A DNA stretch of 64,000 nt. It comes from Kribbella flavida DSM 17836. GTDB taxonomy: Bacteria; Actinomycetota; Actinomycetes; Propionibacteriales; Kribbellaceae. The stretch covers positions 2,480,001-2,544,000 of the forward strand of contig NC_013729.1 in assembly GCF_000024345.1 (NCBI RefSeq), in the 5' to 3' direction. Every line of letters begins with the position of its first letter. Positions within the stretch are counted from its first letter, which is position 1. The translations under genes and the position numbers were made by a program. The notes beneath the pieces were generated by a model. It made no database searches. It was given only the letters and a program-made list of their open reading frames with translations, and had not been told where the DNA came from. Shown here piece after piece: positions 1 through 7,768 of this stretch.

Positions 1-1017
1 TGGATCATCCTCGTCGCCGAAACCGGCGCGGACCTGCCCGGCGCCGTCAGCCCCTGGCCCGCCACCGTCGTCGGCGTAGGCCTCCTCACCTTGCTCTGCC
101 TGGCCCTCACCTTCGGCCTGCACCGACTGCTCGCCCGCCCGCTAGCCATGCTCCTGGCCGTCGCCGTCCTGGTCTTCGTCGTCCTCCGCCCCACCCCACG
201 CCTCGGCTGGCCGCCGGACAACTGGATCCTCGTCGCCTGCGACGTAGGTCAAGGCGACGGTCTCGTTCTCCGCGCCGGCCCCAGCTCGGCGGTGGTCGTC
301 GACACCGGCCCCGACCCGACGCCGATGGACCGCTGCCTGCGCGAACTGGGCATCCACCACGTCCCGGTCCTCGTCCTCAGCCACTTCCACGCCGACCACG
401 CCGGCGGCCTGGCCGGCGTACTGCACAACCGCCAGGTCGACGCCATCGAGGTCACCCCGTACTACTCCCCACCAGCCGAACACCGCCGAGTGCAAGCCCT
501 GGCCGCCGCCCACCACATCCCCATCCGCCCCGTCACCTACCGGGAACGCCGCACGCTAGGCCCCATCACCTGGACCACCCTCTGGCCCGCCCGGGTCCCA
601 GCTCTCCCCACCTCCGGCGCCCCGTCCCCGACCTCCGACGAGGGCTCACCCGAGAACAACGCCAGCATCACCCTCCTGGCCGAGACCTCCGGCGTCCGCA
701 TCCTGCTCACCGGCGACCTGGAACCCGAAGCCCAACGAGCCCTGCTCGCCACCCACCCCGACCTCCGCGCCGACATCCTCAAAGTCCCCCACCACGGCTC
801 CGCCCGCCAGGACCCCACTTTCCTGGCCGCCACTCAACCCCGCCTGGCCCTCATCTCCGCCGGCCCCGACAACGACTACGGCCATCCCGCCCCCAGAACC
901 CTCGACCTCCTCACCCGCCAAGGCACCACCATCACCCGCACCGACACCACCGGCGCCATCGCCGTCACCACCCCGAACAACCGCCTGACCACCACCACCA
1001 AGGGCCGCACTCCTTGA
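1..1017 (+). CDS. comEC: ComEC/Rec2 competence protein, C-terminal part (5' end outside window)
   Basis: The reading frame is open from base 1, so this is the tail of a longer gene; the TTG at 91 is internal. The first ~55 residues are hydrophobic and look like the last membrane segments. They are followed by a metallo-beta-lactamase-fold domain with LSHFHADHAGG (HxHxDH metal motif), a later LLTGDLE and the KVPHHGS block. That layout is typical of the C-terminal domain of ComEC, the inner-membrane channel for single-stranded DNA uptake. In actinobacteria comEC usually lies beside holA, as here, although a regulator is inserted between them. Transport in this organism is inferred, not shown. 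Confidence 0.9.
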   Translation, partial: WIILVAETGADLPGAVSPWPATVVGVGLLTLLCLALTFGLHRLLARPLAMLLAVAVLVFVVLRPTPRLGWPPDNWILVACDVGQGDGLVLRAGPSSAVVVDTGPDPTPMDRCLRELGIHHVPVLVLSHFHADHAGGLAGVLHNRQVDAIEVTPYYSPPAEHRRVQALAAAHHIPIRPVTYRERRTLGPITWTTLWPARVPALPTSGAPSPTSDEGSPENNASITLLAETSGVRILLTGDLEPEAQRALLATHPDLRADILKVPHHGSARQDPTFLAATQPRLALISAGPDNDYGHPAPRTLDLLTRQGTTITRTDTTGAIAVTTPNNRLTTTTKGRTP

Positions 1018-1265
1018 GCGCGGCCGGGGAAGGAGATGAGGAAGGGAGGTGAGGGCGCTGCGTCCGGCGCCTGGGGCAGCACCGGGTATCCGCGCTCCCG
1101 CACGACTGGATGGTTCAGGTCACGCGGCACGCCTACGGGCTCATTCGGCAGATTCTGAGCCGCGCTGAGTCTTCTCGCACTGTGAAGAACAGCCGCCATC
1201 GCTGGGGCATGGCTTTGGAAGGCGGGACGCGTGCGGTCCGAAGCTGCACACGCGCGCCCCGCCGG

Positions 1266-1439
1266 TCAGGGATTGAGCTTCTGCACATGCCTGGCGAAGG
1301 ACCGATGGTGATGCAGATGGCCGACTGTGCTCCAGCAGATCCACATCCACTCGCCGACGATGTGTGAAACCAGTCCTACGCCGTAGTCCTCCCAGACGAC
1401 CCAGTCGCCTTCCTTCAGCTCGCTCCCGATGGCTTTCAT
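1266..1439 (-). CDS. Small hypothetical protein (57 aa)
   Basis: A 57-residue frame starts at MKAIGSELKEGDWVVW and is rich in Trp and His (for example the GHLHHH stretch). I do not recognise a family. It lies divergently from the XRE regulator starting at 1525, in a stretch that looks less GC-rich than its surroundings, which may mean it was acquired together with that regulator. The frame can be extended to a TTG at 1538, but that would run into the regulator. No convincing ribosome binding site is visible for either start, so it may be spurious. Confidence 0.4.
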   Translation of the reverse strand: MKAIGSELKEGDWVVWEDYGVGLVSHIVGEWMWICWSTVGHLHHHRSFARHVQKLNP

Positions 1440-1524
1440 GAGTCGAGTGTCATGAGTACGGTTCGTCAGTTGGAGCTTTCCCCTGTATCCCGCGGGATGA
1501 GGATGCAGGGATACAAAGGCATGG

Positions 1525-2701
1525 GTGACACTGGACAACGTGAGCTTCGGGCAGCGGTTGCGGGAGTATCGCGGGCATCGGGGGTGGTCGCTCGCGGAGT
1601 TGGCGCGGGCTACGCATTACAGCCGTGGGTATCTGAGCAACGTGGAAAACGGTCGGAAGGGGCCGACCGAGGAGCTGGCCCGGCTTTGCGACGAGGCGTT
1701 GCGGGCCAAGGGGGAGCTGCTGGCGGCGGCGCGAGGTGATGCGGTGAGCAGGTTGGACCGGACGCCGTGGCAGACGGCTGAGTTGGTTCAGCGGATGCAG
1801 GCGAGTGACACGACCGCGCGGACCATCGAGTCCTTGCAAGCGACCATCGAAAAGCTGTGTTGCCAGTACAACCGCCGCGATGCCCTTGAGTTGCGGGACG
1901 AAGCGCACAGCTGGTCGCAGCACGTCGCGGCGCTTCTGCGTCGTCCGGTCGGATTGAAAGCTCATGAGGACCTCCTGGTCGCCGGTGGATGGCTTGCGCT
2001 GCTCGCGGGGTGCGTCGAGTACGACCTGGGCATGCGGACCGCGGCCGAGTCGACTCGGTCAGCAGCACTGCAACTCGGGTTGGAGGCCGGTCATCCTGAG
2101 ATCGCTGGGTGGGCTCAGGAGATGGTTGCGTGGTTCGCGTTGACCCAAGGCAGGTTCCGGCAGGCTGCTGAGGCGGCGGAGAAAGGCCAAGCCGTGGCGA
2201 AGTCGTCGTCGGTGCACGTGCAGCTCATCGCCCAGGAGGCGAAGGCCAGGGCTCGGCTGGGGGGAGTCAGGGCTGGACACGCTGCTGGAAACCGGTCGCG
2301 AGTTCCTCGGGCGGCTGCCGTACCCGGACCGGCCGGACAACCACTTCAAGGTTGATCCGGCGAAGTGGGACTACTACGCGATGGACGTGCATCGACTGGC
2401 CGGCGAGAACGACCTCGCCAGAGCCCGGGCGCAAGCGGTCATCGACGACAACCTCGCGCCGGACGGCACCGAGCTGAGTCCGATGCGGATCGCGGAGTGT
2501 CGTTTGACGCTCGCCTTCGTGGCAGGGCGCGAGGGTGACCTGGAGCAGGCGGTGGCGCTCGGTCGGAGTGGGCTCAAGAACGGGAGGCAGAGCGTGGTGC
2601 ATCTGCAGATGGTCGCGGGAGAGCTCCACCAGGAGTTGCGGGCGCGGTATCCGGGAGAGGCCTTGGTATCGGAGTTCGGGGACGCGATCCGCGCGTTGTG
2701 A
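1525..2701 (+). pseudogene. XRE-family HTH/TPR-type regulator, interrupted by a +1 frameshift
   Basis: The GTG start at 1525 gives an N-terminal helix-turn-helix (about residues 8-62, with LAELARATHYSRGYLSNVE). A long helical region follows, of the kind seen in actinobacterial XRE regulators with TPR-like sensor domains. The frame runs correctly to about 2258 and is then lost. Moving one base at the G6 run 2259-2264 restores a good protein (ESGLDTLLETGREF..., WDYYAMDVHRLAGENDL) that continues to the stop at 2699-2701. Removing one G gives a 391-residue protein. This is either a real frameshift or a base-calling error. Target genes are unknown; the small divergent gene upstream is a candidate. 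Confidence 0.75.
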
Positions 2702-2806
2702 GTGTGGGCAGGGTTTGGCTTGTTCGGTGGTCCTGTTTGTTGTTCGGGGGGCCGGGGAGCGGTGGGTGTGCTGGTTGTCGGTGGGGCGTGGGATGCTGGC
2801 GGGGTT

Positions 2807-3790
2807 ATGGCTGCTCGGAAGAATTCTGCGCCGAAGCTGGGGGACGTGCTGCTCGTCACCGGCTCGGAGACGTTTTTGGCGGATCGGGCCGTGCGGTCGG
2901 CGATCGCGGCGGTGTCGAAGGGCAAGACCGACGTCGAGGTGACCGACGTCGGGGCGGGCGAGCTGGACGCCGGGGTGTTCGCGGAGCTGACCGGGCCGTC
3001 GTTGTTCGCGACGGAGCGGGTGCTGGTGCTGCGCCTGCTGGAGAACCTGCCGGCCGAGATGGTGCCGTACCTGCTCGAGTACGCCGGTACGCCGGCCGAG
3101 GACGTGCTGGTGGTCCTGGTGCACTCCGGCGGACAGAAGGGCAAGGCGGTGCTCGACAAGTTGCGCAAGGCCTCGGTCACCGAGGTGGTCGCGACGGCGC
3201 CGAAGACCTGGGAGCTGCCGCAGTTCGTGATGGGGGAGATCCGGCTGCTGGGCGGTGGCATCGACGAGCGGGGCGCGGCGGCGCTGGTCGACGCGGTCGG
3301 GCACGATTTGCGGGCGCTCTCGGGAGCGTGCTCGCAGTTGGTGTCCGACTCGGACGGGCAGCCGATCACGCCCGAGCTGATCGGGCAGTACTTCGGCGGG
3401 CGGGCCGAGGTGACGAGCTTCGCGGTGGCGGACGCGGCGATCGCCGGCCGGACCGAGCCAGCGCTGGAGCAGCTGCGGTGGGCGCTCGACTGCGGGGTCG
3501 CGGCGGTGCTGGTGACGAGCGCGATGGCCGGTGGGCTGCGGGGTCTGGCGAAGTACACGAGTGCGCCGAGTGGGATGCGCGAGGCGGATCTGGCGCGCGA
3601 GGTCGGCGTACCGCCGTGGAAGCTGAAGACCTTGCGGCAGCAGGCGCGGGGGTGGACCCCGGGCGGGTTGGCGACGGCGATCAAGGCGGTCGCGCAGGCT
3701 GATGCCGACGTGAAGGGCGCGTCGGGCGACGCCGGCTACGCGCTGGAGCGGATGGTCATCACCGTCAGCCGAGCCCACGGCCGCCGCTGA
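2807..3790 (+). CDS. holA: DNA polymerase III subunit delta
   Basis: The 327-residue product begins MAARKNSAPKLGDVLLVTGSE. The early LLVTGSETFLADRAV segment matches the start of the delta-subunit ATPase-like domain, and the C-terminal part (PPWKLKTLRQQARGW) fits the collar domain of the delta family. Delta opens the sliding clamp during clamp loading. The frame extends upstream to 2702, but that extension is low-complexity and Gly/Cys-rich, so the ATG at 2807 is preferred. The comEC-holA-rpsT order is conserved in actinobacteria and supports the call. Confidence 0.92.
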   Translation: MAARKNSAPKLGDVLLVTGSETFLADRAVRSAIAAVSKGKTDVEVTDVGAGELDAGVFAELTGPSLFATERVLVLRLLENLPAEMVPYLLEYAGTPAEDVLVVLVHSGGQKGKAVLDKLRKASVTEVVATAPKTWELPQFVMGEIRLLGGGIDERGAAALVDAVGHDLRALSGACSQLVSDSDGQPITPELIGQYFGGRAEVTSFAVADAAIAGRTEPALEQLRWALDCGVAAVLVTSAMAGGLRGLAKYTSAPSGMREADLAREVGVPPWKLKTLRQQARGWTPGGLATAIKAVAQADADVKGASGDAGYALERMVITVSRAHGRR

Positions 3791-4201
3791 GCCGTACTCC
3801 GTCGCCCGACTCCTGCGATGGGTCGCCGGAACGCTCGCGCTTTCGCCGGCAGCGTGCGGCGGAGCGGAGTCGGCAGGGCGCGGGCGGAGCCGAACGGGCG
3901 GCGCGCGGGGGAGCGGAGTCGGCGGCTGCGGGCGGAGAGGAGCCGGCTGTCGCTAGCGCGGAGTGCCCGGGAGCGGCGAGATCGCAGAGTGCCCGCGGGC
4001 GGCGACGGTGCGGCGGATGACGGCCGCCGTTCTGGTGGACGCCGACGGCTGAAGAACGGCTGCCGGCTCGCTGCGGGTACGGCCGTCCCACATTCCCGGA
4101 TACCTCGCCGAGCGAGGGACGCGCCGGAGCTGCAACCAGGCGCAGAAGAAGCGCAGACAGGCTGGGCTCAGGCCTGGCCTAGGCCGCGCTCAGGCCCGTT
4201 C

Positions 4202-4280
4202 CGGGCACGCGAGAGGCAGGATTCGGGCACGCAGAGGGCAGGCTCCGGCGTGCGAAAGGCAGGCTTCGGGCACGCGAAAA
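4202..4280. repeat. Imperfect short tandem repeat, ~22-bp unit, 3.6 copies
   Basis: Units begin at 4202, 4224, 4246 and 4267 and share the pattern CGGGCACGCGA...GGCAGG. Lengths are 22, 22, 21 and a partial 14 bases. The array ends exactly at the A-run that becomes the U-tract of the rpsT terminator. It is non-coding and its function is unknown. Confidence 0.75.
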
Positions 4281-4314
4281 CGATCGGCCCGGTCCGGGAA
4301 CGGAGGGCCGATCG
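4281..4314 (-). terminator. Intrinsic terminator of rpsT
   Basis: Perfect 10-bp arms CGATCGGCCC (4281-4290) and GGGCCGATCG (4305-4314) enclose a 14-nt loop. Read on the minus strand, the hairpin is followed by TTTT. It begins 11 nt after the rpsT stop codon. Confidence 0.85.
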
Positions 4315-4325
4315 TCGGGTGCGAA

Positions 4326-4586
4326 TCAGAGGGAAGCAGCCTTCTTGAAGATGGACGACTTCCGGTTGGCGGCCTGGTTGGCGTGGATGACGCCCTTGCT
4401 GGCGGCCTTGTCGAGCAGGCGAGCGGCAACGCGAGCCTGCTCCTGCGCCTTCGCGGAGTCGCCGGCGTCGGCGGCCTCGCGGAAGCGGCGAACAGCCGTC
4501 TTGAGGGTCGACTTCACCGACTTGTTGCGAAGCCGGGCAGCCTCGTTCTGGCGGTTGCGCTTGATCTGGGACTTGATGTTCGCCAC
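4326..4586 (-). CDS. rpsT: 30S ribosomal protein S20
   Basis: The 86-residue basic protein starts [20 protein letters not shown] and ends FKKAASL, with the mostly helical Lys/Arg/Ala-rich composition of S20, which binds 16S rRNA early in 30S assembly. Length is normal for the family. The start codon is GTG. A strong intrinsic terminator lies directly downstream, so it appears to be a single-gene transcript opposite to holA. The position between holA and lepA is conserved in actinobacteria. Confidence 0.97.
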   Translation of the reverse strand: MANIKSQIKRNRQNEAARLRNKSVKSTLKTAVRRFREAADAGDSAKAQEQARVAARLLDKAASKGVIHANQAANRKSSIFKKAASL

Positions 4587-4719
4587 GGAGCAGAGCCTCG
4601 ATCAGGAGTTTGCGGTCAGTACAGGAAAGGTGCGGTGTGCAGGACGGAACGACCGGCGTACACGCGCGAAGAAACAGATTACCAACATCCGCCGGTCTCC
4701 ACCAATCCGGCCGAGGGCG

Positions 4720-5757
4720 TCAGCCGACGGCCTGGGGTGCCGGCTGGGCGGGGGTGGTGCTTTCTCTGCGGGTCAGGCGGTATGGCGCGGTGGTCGAGCA
4801 GAGGCCGGCGGGCCGGCCCGCGATGGCGTCGAGCAGGCGGTCGACGGCGAGCTCCGCGATCCGGATCTTGTCGGGGGCGATCGTGCTGAGGGTCGGCGTG
4901 CTGAACTGCCCCTCCTCGATGTCGTCGAAGCCCACCACCGCGACGTCCTCCGGGATCCGGACGCCGGCCCGGTGCAGCGCGTGGATGGCCCCCAGCGCGA
5001 GCAGGTCGTTGTAGCAGAAGACGGCGTCGGGCGGCTCGGGCAGTGCGAGCAGCTGAGTCATCGCCTGGGCGCCGAGGCGGCGGTGGAAGCGTTCGGTGGG
5101 GACCACCAGGCGTTCGTCGTACTCCAGGCCGGCCCGGCGCAGGGCCTGCCGGTACCCCGCGGTGCGCAGCTGGGCGGTCTCGCCGGTGTCGTACGGCTGG
5201 TCGCCGATCGCCGCGATCCGCCGACGACCGAGGGCGATCAGGTGCTCGGTGGCCTCCCGCGCGGCGGCGACGTTGTCGATGGCCACGTGGTGGTACGACG
5301 GCGCGGCGAGGTGCTCGCCCAGCAGGACCAGCGGGACTTGGTTGCTGCGGTCCCGCAGTTGCTCGGCGGTGACGGCGATCGGGCTGAACAGCAGACCGTC
5401 GAAGAGCGCGGTCCGGGAGCCGCGGTCGAGCAGTTCGAGCTCGCGATCGGGCTCCCCGTCGGTCTGCTCGATCATCACCGCGAACCCGCGTTGGCGCGCG
5501 GAGGTGATGACCGCCCGAGCCAGTTCCGCGAAGTACGGGACGTCGAGCTCGGGAACGGCGAGCGCGATCAGGCCGGTCCGTCCCTGCTTCAGGTTGCGGG
5601 CGACCAGGTTGGGGCGGTAGTCGAGCTCGGCCAGCGCCACCTCGACCCGGGCGCGCATCGCCCCGGACACCGCCGCGTAGCCGTTGACGACGTTCGAGAC
5701 TGTCCGGATCGACACCCCGGCGCGTTCGGCGACGTCACGCAAGGTGGCCCTGGTCAT
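4720..5757 (-). CDS. LacI-family transcriptional regulator
   Basis: This 345-residue LacI/GalR repressor has an N-terminal HTH and hinge (MTRATLRDVAERAGVSIRTVSNVVNGY, with VARNL just after) and a periplasmic-binding-protein-like ligand domain to the C-terminus. The start is the ATG at 5757, preceded by AGGAGG; the frame extends 18 codons further upstream, but those bases fall in the promoter region. It is divergent from the secreted glycosidase at 5912, and two matching operators lie between them. It very likely represses both itself and that gene, with a sugar released by the enzyme as inducer (inference). Confidence 0.92.
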   Translation of the reverse strand: MTRATLRDVAERAGVSIRTVSNVVNGYAAVSGAMRARVEVALAELDYRPNLVARNLKQGRTGLIALAVPELDVPYFAELARAVITSARQRGFAVMIEQTDGEPDRELELLDRGSRTALFDGLLFSPIAVTAEQLRDRSNQVPLVLLGEHLAAPSYHHVAIDNVAAAREATEHLIALGRRRIAAIGDQPYDTGETAQLRTAGYRQALRRAGLEYDERLVVPTERFHRRLGAQAMTQLLALPEPPDAVFCYNDLLALGAIHALHRAGVRIPEDVAVVGFDDIEEGQFSTPTLSTIAPDKIRIAELAVDRLLDAIAGRPAGLCSTTAPYRLTRRESTTPAQPAPQAVG

Positions 5758-5805
5758 CGGTCCCTCCTGGTTCGGCGGTAGGGCGAAATTACCGCAAAGT
5801 TGCTC

Positions 5806-5850
5806 TTGCATCGATGCAATTCGCTAGTGAAGATGCTTGCAACGATGCAA
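5806..5850. promoter_or_regulatory. Twin LacI-type operators
   Basis: TTGCATCGATGCAA at 5806-5819 is a perfect 14-bp palindrome. TTGCAACGATGCAA at 5837-5850 is the same site with one changed base. They are 31 bp apart (about three helical turns), on the same DNA face, between the LacI gene and the glycosidase it probably controls. Confidence 0.85.
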
Positions 5851-5911
5851 ACCGGCCACCGCGGAGTAGGCCGTCGTCGTCCTTCTCCCGCCCAGAGAAA
5901 GGAACTTCTCC

Positions 5912-7609
5912 ATGCCGAAACAGCCGAGACGCGTCTCCCGGCCGGCGCTGCGTAGAACGCTCGTAGCCGTCGCCACCATCGCCTGTCTCGTGGCCGGTAC
6001 GCCGACCGCAGCGGCCGCACCCGGCGCGGCCGACGCGGCCGAGGCGGCTGACGCGGCCGAGGCGGCTGACGCGGCCGACGCGGCCAGCGCGGCCGACGCG
6101 GCCAGCGCAGCCAACGCGGTCGGCGCACAAGCCGACGGGGCCGGCGGCACCTTGCTCCGGGACGGGGCCGGCTTGTACCCGCGCGCCTTGCGGCTGCAGC
6201 ACAACGGCGCCGCCAACGGCCGGATCCTGGCCAGCGTGGTCACGTTCGTCGGCAACGGTGACGGCCTCGGCGCTATCTACGAGAGCACCGACGCCGGTGC
6301 GGCCTTCCGTCAGGTCGGTGCCGTCGCCGACCCCGAAGCGGCCGACGGCCAGGGCCTGTGCTGCGCCACTTTGTACGAACTGCCGCAGGCGGTCGGCCAA
6401 CTGCCGGCCGGGACCCTGCTGTGGGCGGGCTCGGTCGGGGCCTCGGATCGCCCGATGTCGCTGCGGATCTGGCGCAGCAACGACCTCGGCCGGACCTGGT
6501 CGTACCTGTCCAGCTGTGCCGACGCGGTGAACGATCGCGGCCTGTGGGAGCCGGAGTTCTCGATCGCGGCCGACGGTCGGCTCGTCTGTCACTACGCCGA
6601 CGAGACGGACGCGGCGCAGAACCAGAAGCTGATGGAGGTCCGATCCTCCGACGGCATCCACTGGACCGATCGCCGGGCGACCGTGACCAGCGACGACCCG
6701 CGGCACCGCCCGGGCATGCCGGTCGTGCGCAAGCTCCCGAACGGGACCTACTTCCTGACCTACGAGATCTGCGCGCTCGGCGGCCAGTACGACTGCGCGG
6801 TGTTCTACCGGACCTCCCGGGACGGGTGGAACTGGGGTGACCCGAAGCAGCGCGGGATCCAGCCGCGGACCGCTGACGGGAAATACTTCACCCACACGCC
6901 GACCGTCGCCTGGAGCGCCAACGAGGGTCAGCGAGACGGCAAGTTGCTGCTGATCGGCCAGATCCTGCACAACGCCGACGGTAGTGTTGCCGACGGCAAC
7001 GGCCAGACGATCTTCGGGAACACCGAGAACGGCGCCGGCCCGTGGTACGAGATCGCGGCGCCGGTCGAGGTGCCGAGCCCGTACAACAACTTCTGCCCCA
7101 ACTACAGCTCGCCGCTCGTCCCGTCCGAGAACGGCCGGCGGGTGCTCGAGATCGCCAGCGCCTGGGCTGCCGACGGTGAGTGCAAGGCGTACTTCGACTC
7201 CGGACCCAGCACCGGGACCGGCGACGACGCGGGAGTCCGTGACGGTGCCATCTCGTCCCTGACCAGCGCAGCAACCGCCCTGTGCCTGAGTGCTCCGGGC
7301 GGTACCGGTCGGGTGTTCCAGGCGGCCTGCGACGAGGCGCCGCGTTGGCAGGTGGACAAGGCGAGCGCTGGTGCCTACGCCGTACGGGGCAGCGGGAACA
7401 CGTGTCTGTCGACCAACGGGCGGTCTGAGGCCTGCGACACGAGCGTCGGCCAGACCTGGACGCTGGTGAACGCCGGTCTCGGCTACTACCAGCTCCGGGC
7501 CGGCGGGCGCTGCCTCACTGCTCACGGCTCCGCAGCCCATCCGGGCCCAGTCACCGTCAAGGCCTGCGACAACCGCCAGCACCAGATCTGGAAAGCGACG
7601 CTGATCTGA
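5912..7609 (+). CDS. Secreted sialidase-fold glycoside hydrolase (GH93-like) with C-terminal ricin-type lectin domain
   Basis: The 565-residue protein has a basic, hydrophobic signal peptide (about residues 1-36, cut near AAAAPG), then an Ala/Asp/Glu low-complexity linker of repeated ADAAEA/ADAASA (about 37-70). A beta-propeller follows, with Asp-box-like segments (STDAGAAF, SNDLGRTW, SSDGIHW, SRDGWNW). LWEPEF (E213/E215) and TYEIC (E285) carry likely catalytic acids; E213 and E285 are 72 residues apart, the spacing I recall for the catalytic pair of fungal GH93 exo-arabinanase. Residues ~447-565 form a ricin-B/CBM13 lectin with QTW and QIW motifs. A GH33-type sialidase is the alternative. 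An AAAGGA ribosome site precedes the ATG. Confidence 0.8.
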   Translation: MPKQPRRVSRPALRRTLVAVATIACLVAGTPTAAAAPGAADAAEAADAAEAADAADAASAADAASAANAVGAQADGAGGTLLRDGAGLYPRALRLQHNGAANGRILASVVTFVGNGDGLGAIYESTDAGAAFRQVGAVADPEAADGQGLCCATLYELPQAVGQLPAGTLLWAGSVGASDRPMSLRIWRSNDLGRTWSYLSSCADAVNDRGLWEPEFSIAADGRLVCHYADETDAAQNQKLMEVRSSDGIHWTDRRATVTSDDPRHRPGMPVVRKLPNGTYFLTYEICALGGQYDCAVFYRTSRDGWNWGDPKQRGIQPRTADGKYFTHTPTVAWSANEGQRDGKLLLIGQILHNADGSVADGNGQTIFGNTENGAGPWYEIAAPVEVPSPYNNFCPNYSSPLVPSENGRRVLEIASAWAADGECKAYFDSGPSTGTGDDAGVRDGAISSLTSAATALCLSAPGGTGRVFQAACDEAPRWQVDKASAGAYAVRGSGNTCLSTNGRSEACDTSVGQTWTLVNAGLGYYQLRAGGRCLTAHGSAAHPGPVTVKACDNRQHQIWKATLI

Positions 7610-7768
7610 CCCTGCTGCCTCAGCTCGACCGGCCGGCCACAAGAAGGACGTGACAGCCGGGCCGGGGCAGCGGCATACTCAGGGCCCTGTGCCGTCGGTC
7701 ACCACCGGCGCCGCGGGGCCCTGTAGGTCCCAGCACTCCACCGCTCCGTCCAGCTCTGGAGGAACTCC

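Larger units (their letters stand above)
3791..4325. other. Non-coding interval between holA and rpsT, repeat-rich
   Basis: No credible gene is seen. The only long frame (3818-4348, plus) encodes an arginine-rich product with no recognisable domain. The left half holds imperfect repeats: GGAGCGGAGTCGGC occurs near 3854 and near 3909, and GAGTGCCCG occurs twice around 3961-3990. The right half holds a short tandem repeat and the rpsT terminator, listed separately. Confidence 0.6.

Noticed and set aside
1110..1367. Plus-strand frame of 85 codons overlapping the small minus-strand gene
   Set aside because: No ribosome site, no recognisable motif and no coding bias clearer than the opposite frame.
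3818..4348. Plus-strand frame of 176 codons between holA and rpsT
   Set aside because: Arg/Gly/Ser-rich low-complexity product over repetitive DNA, running through the rpsT terminator.
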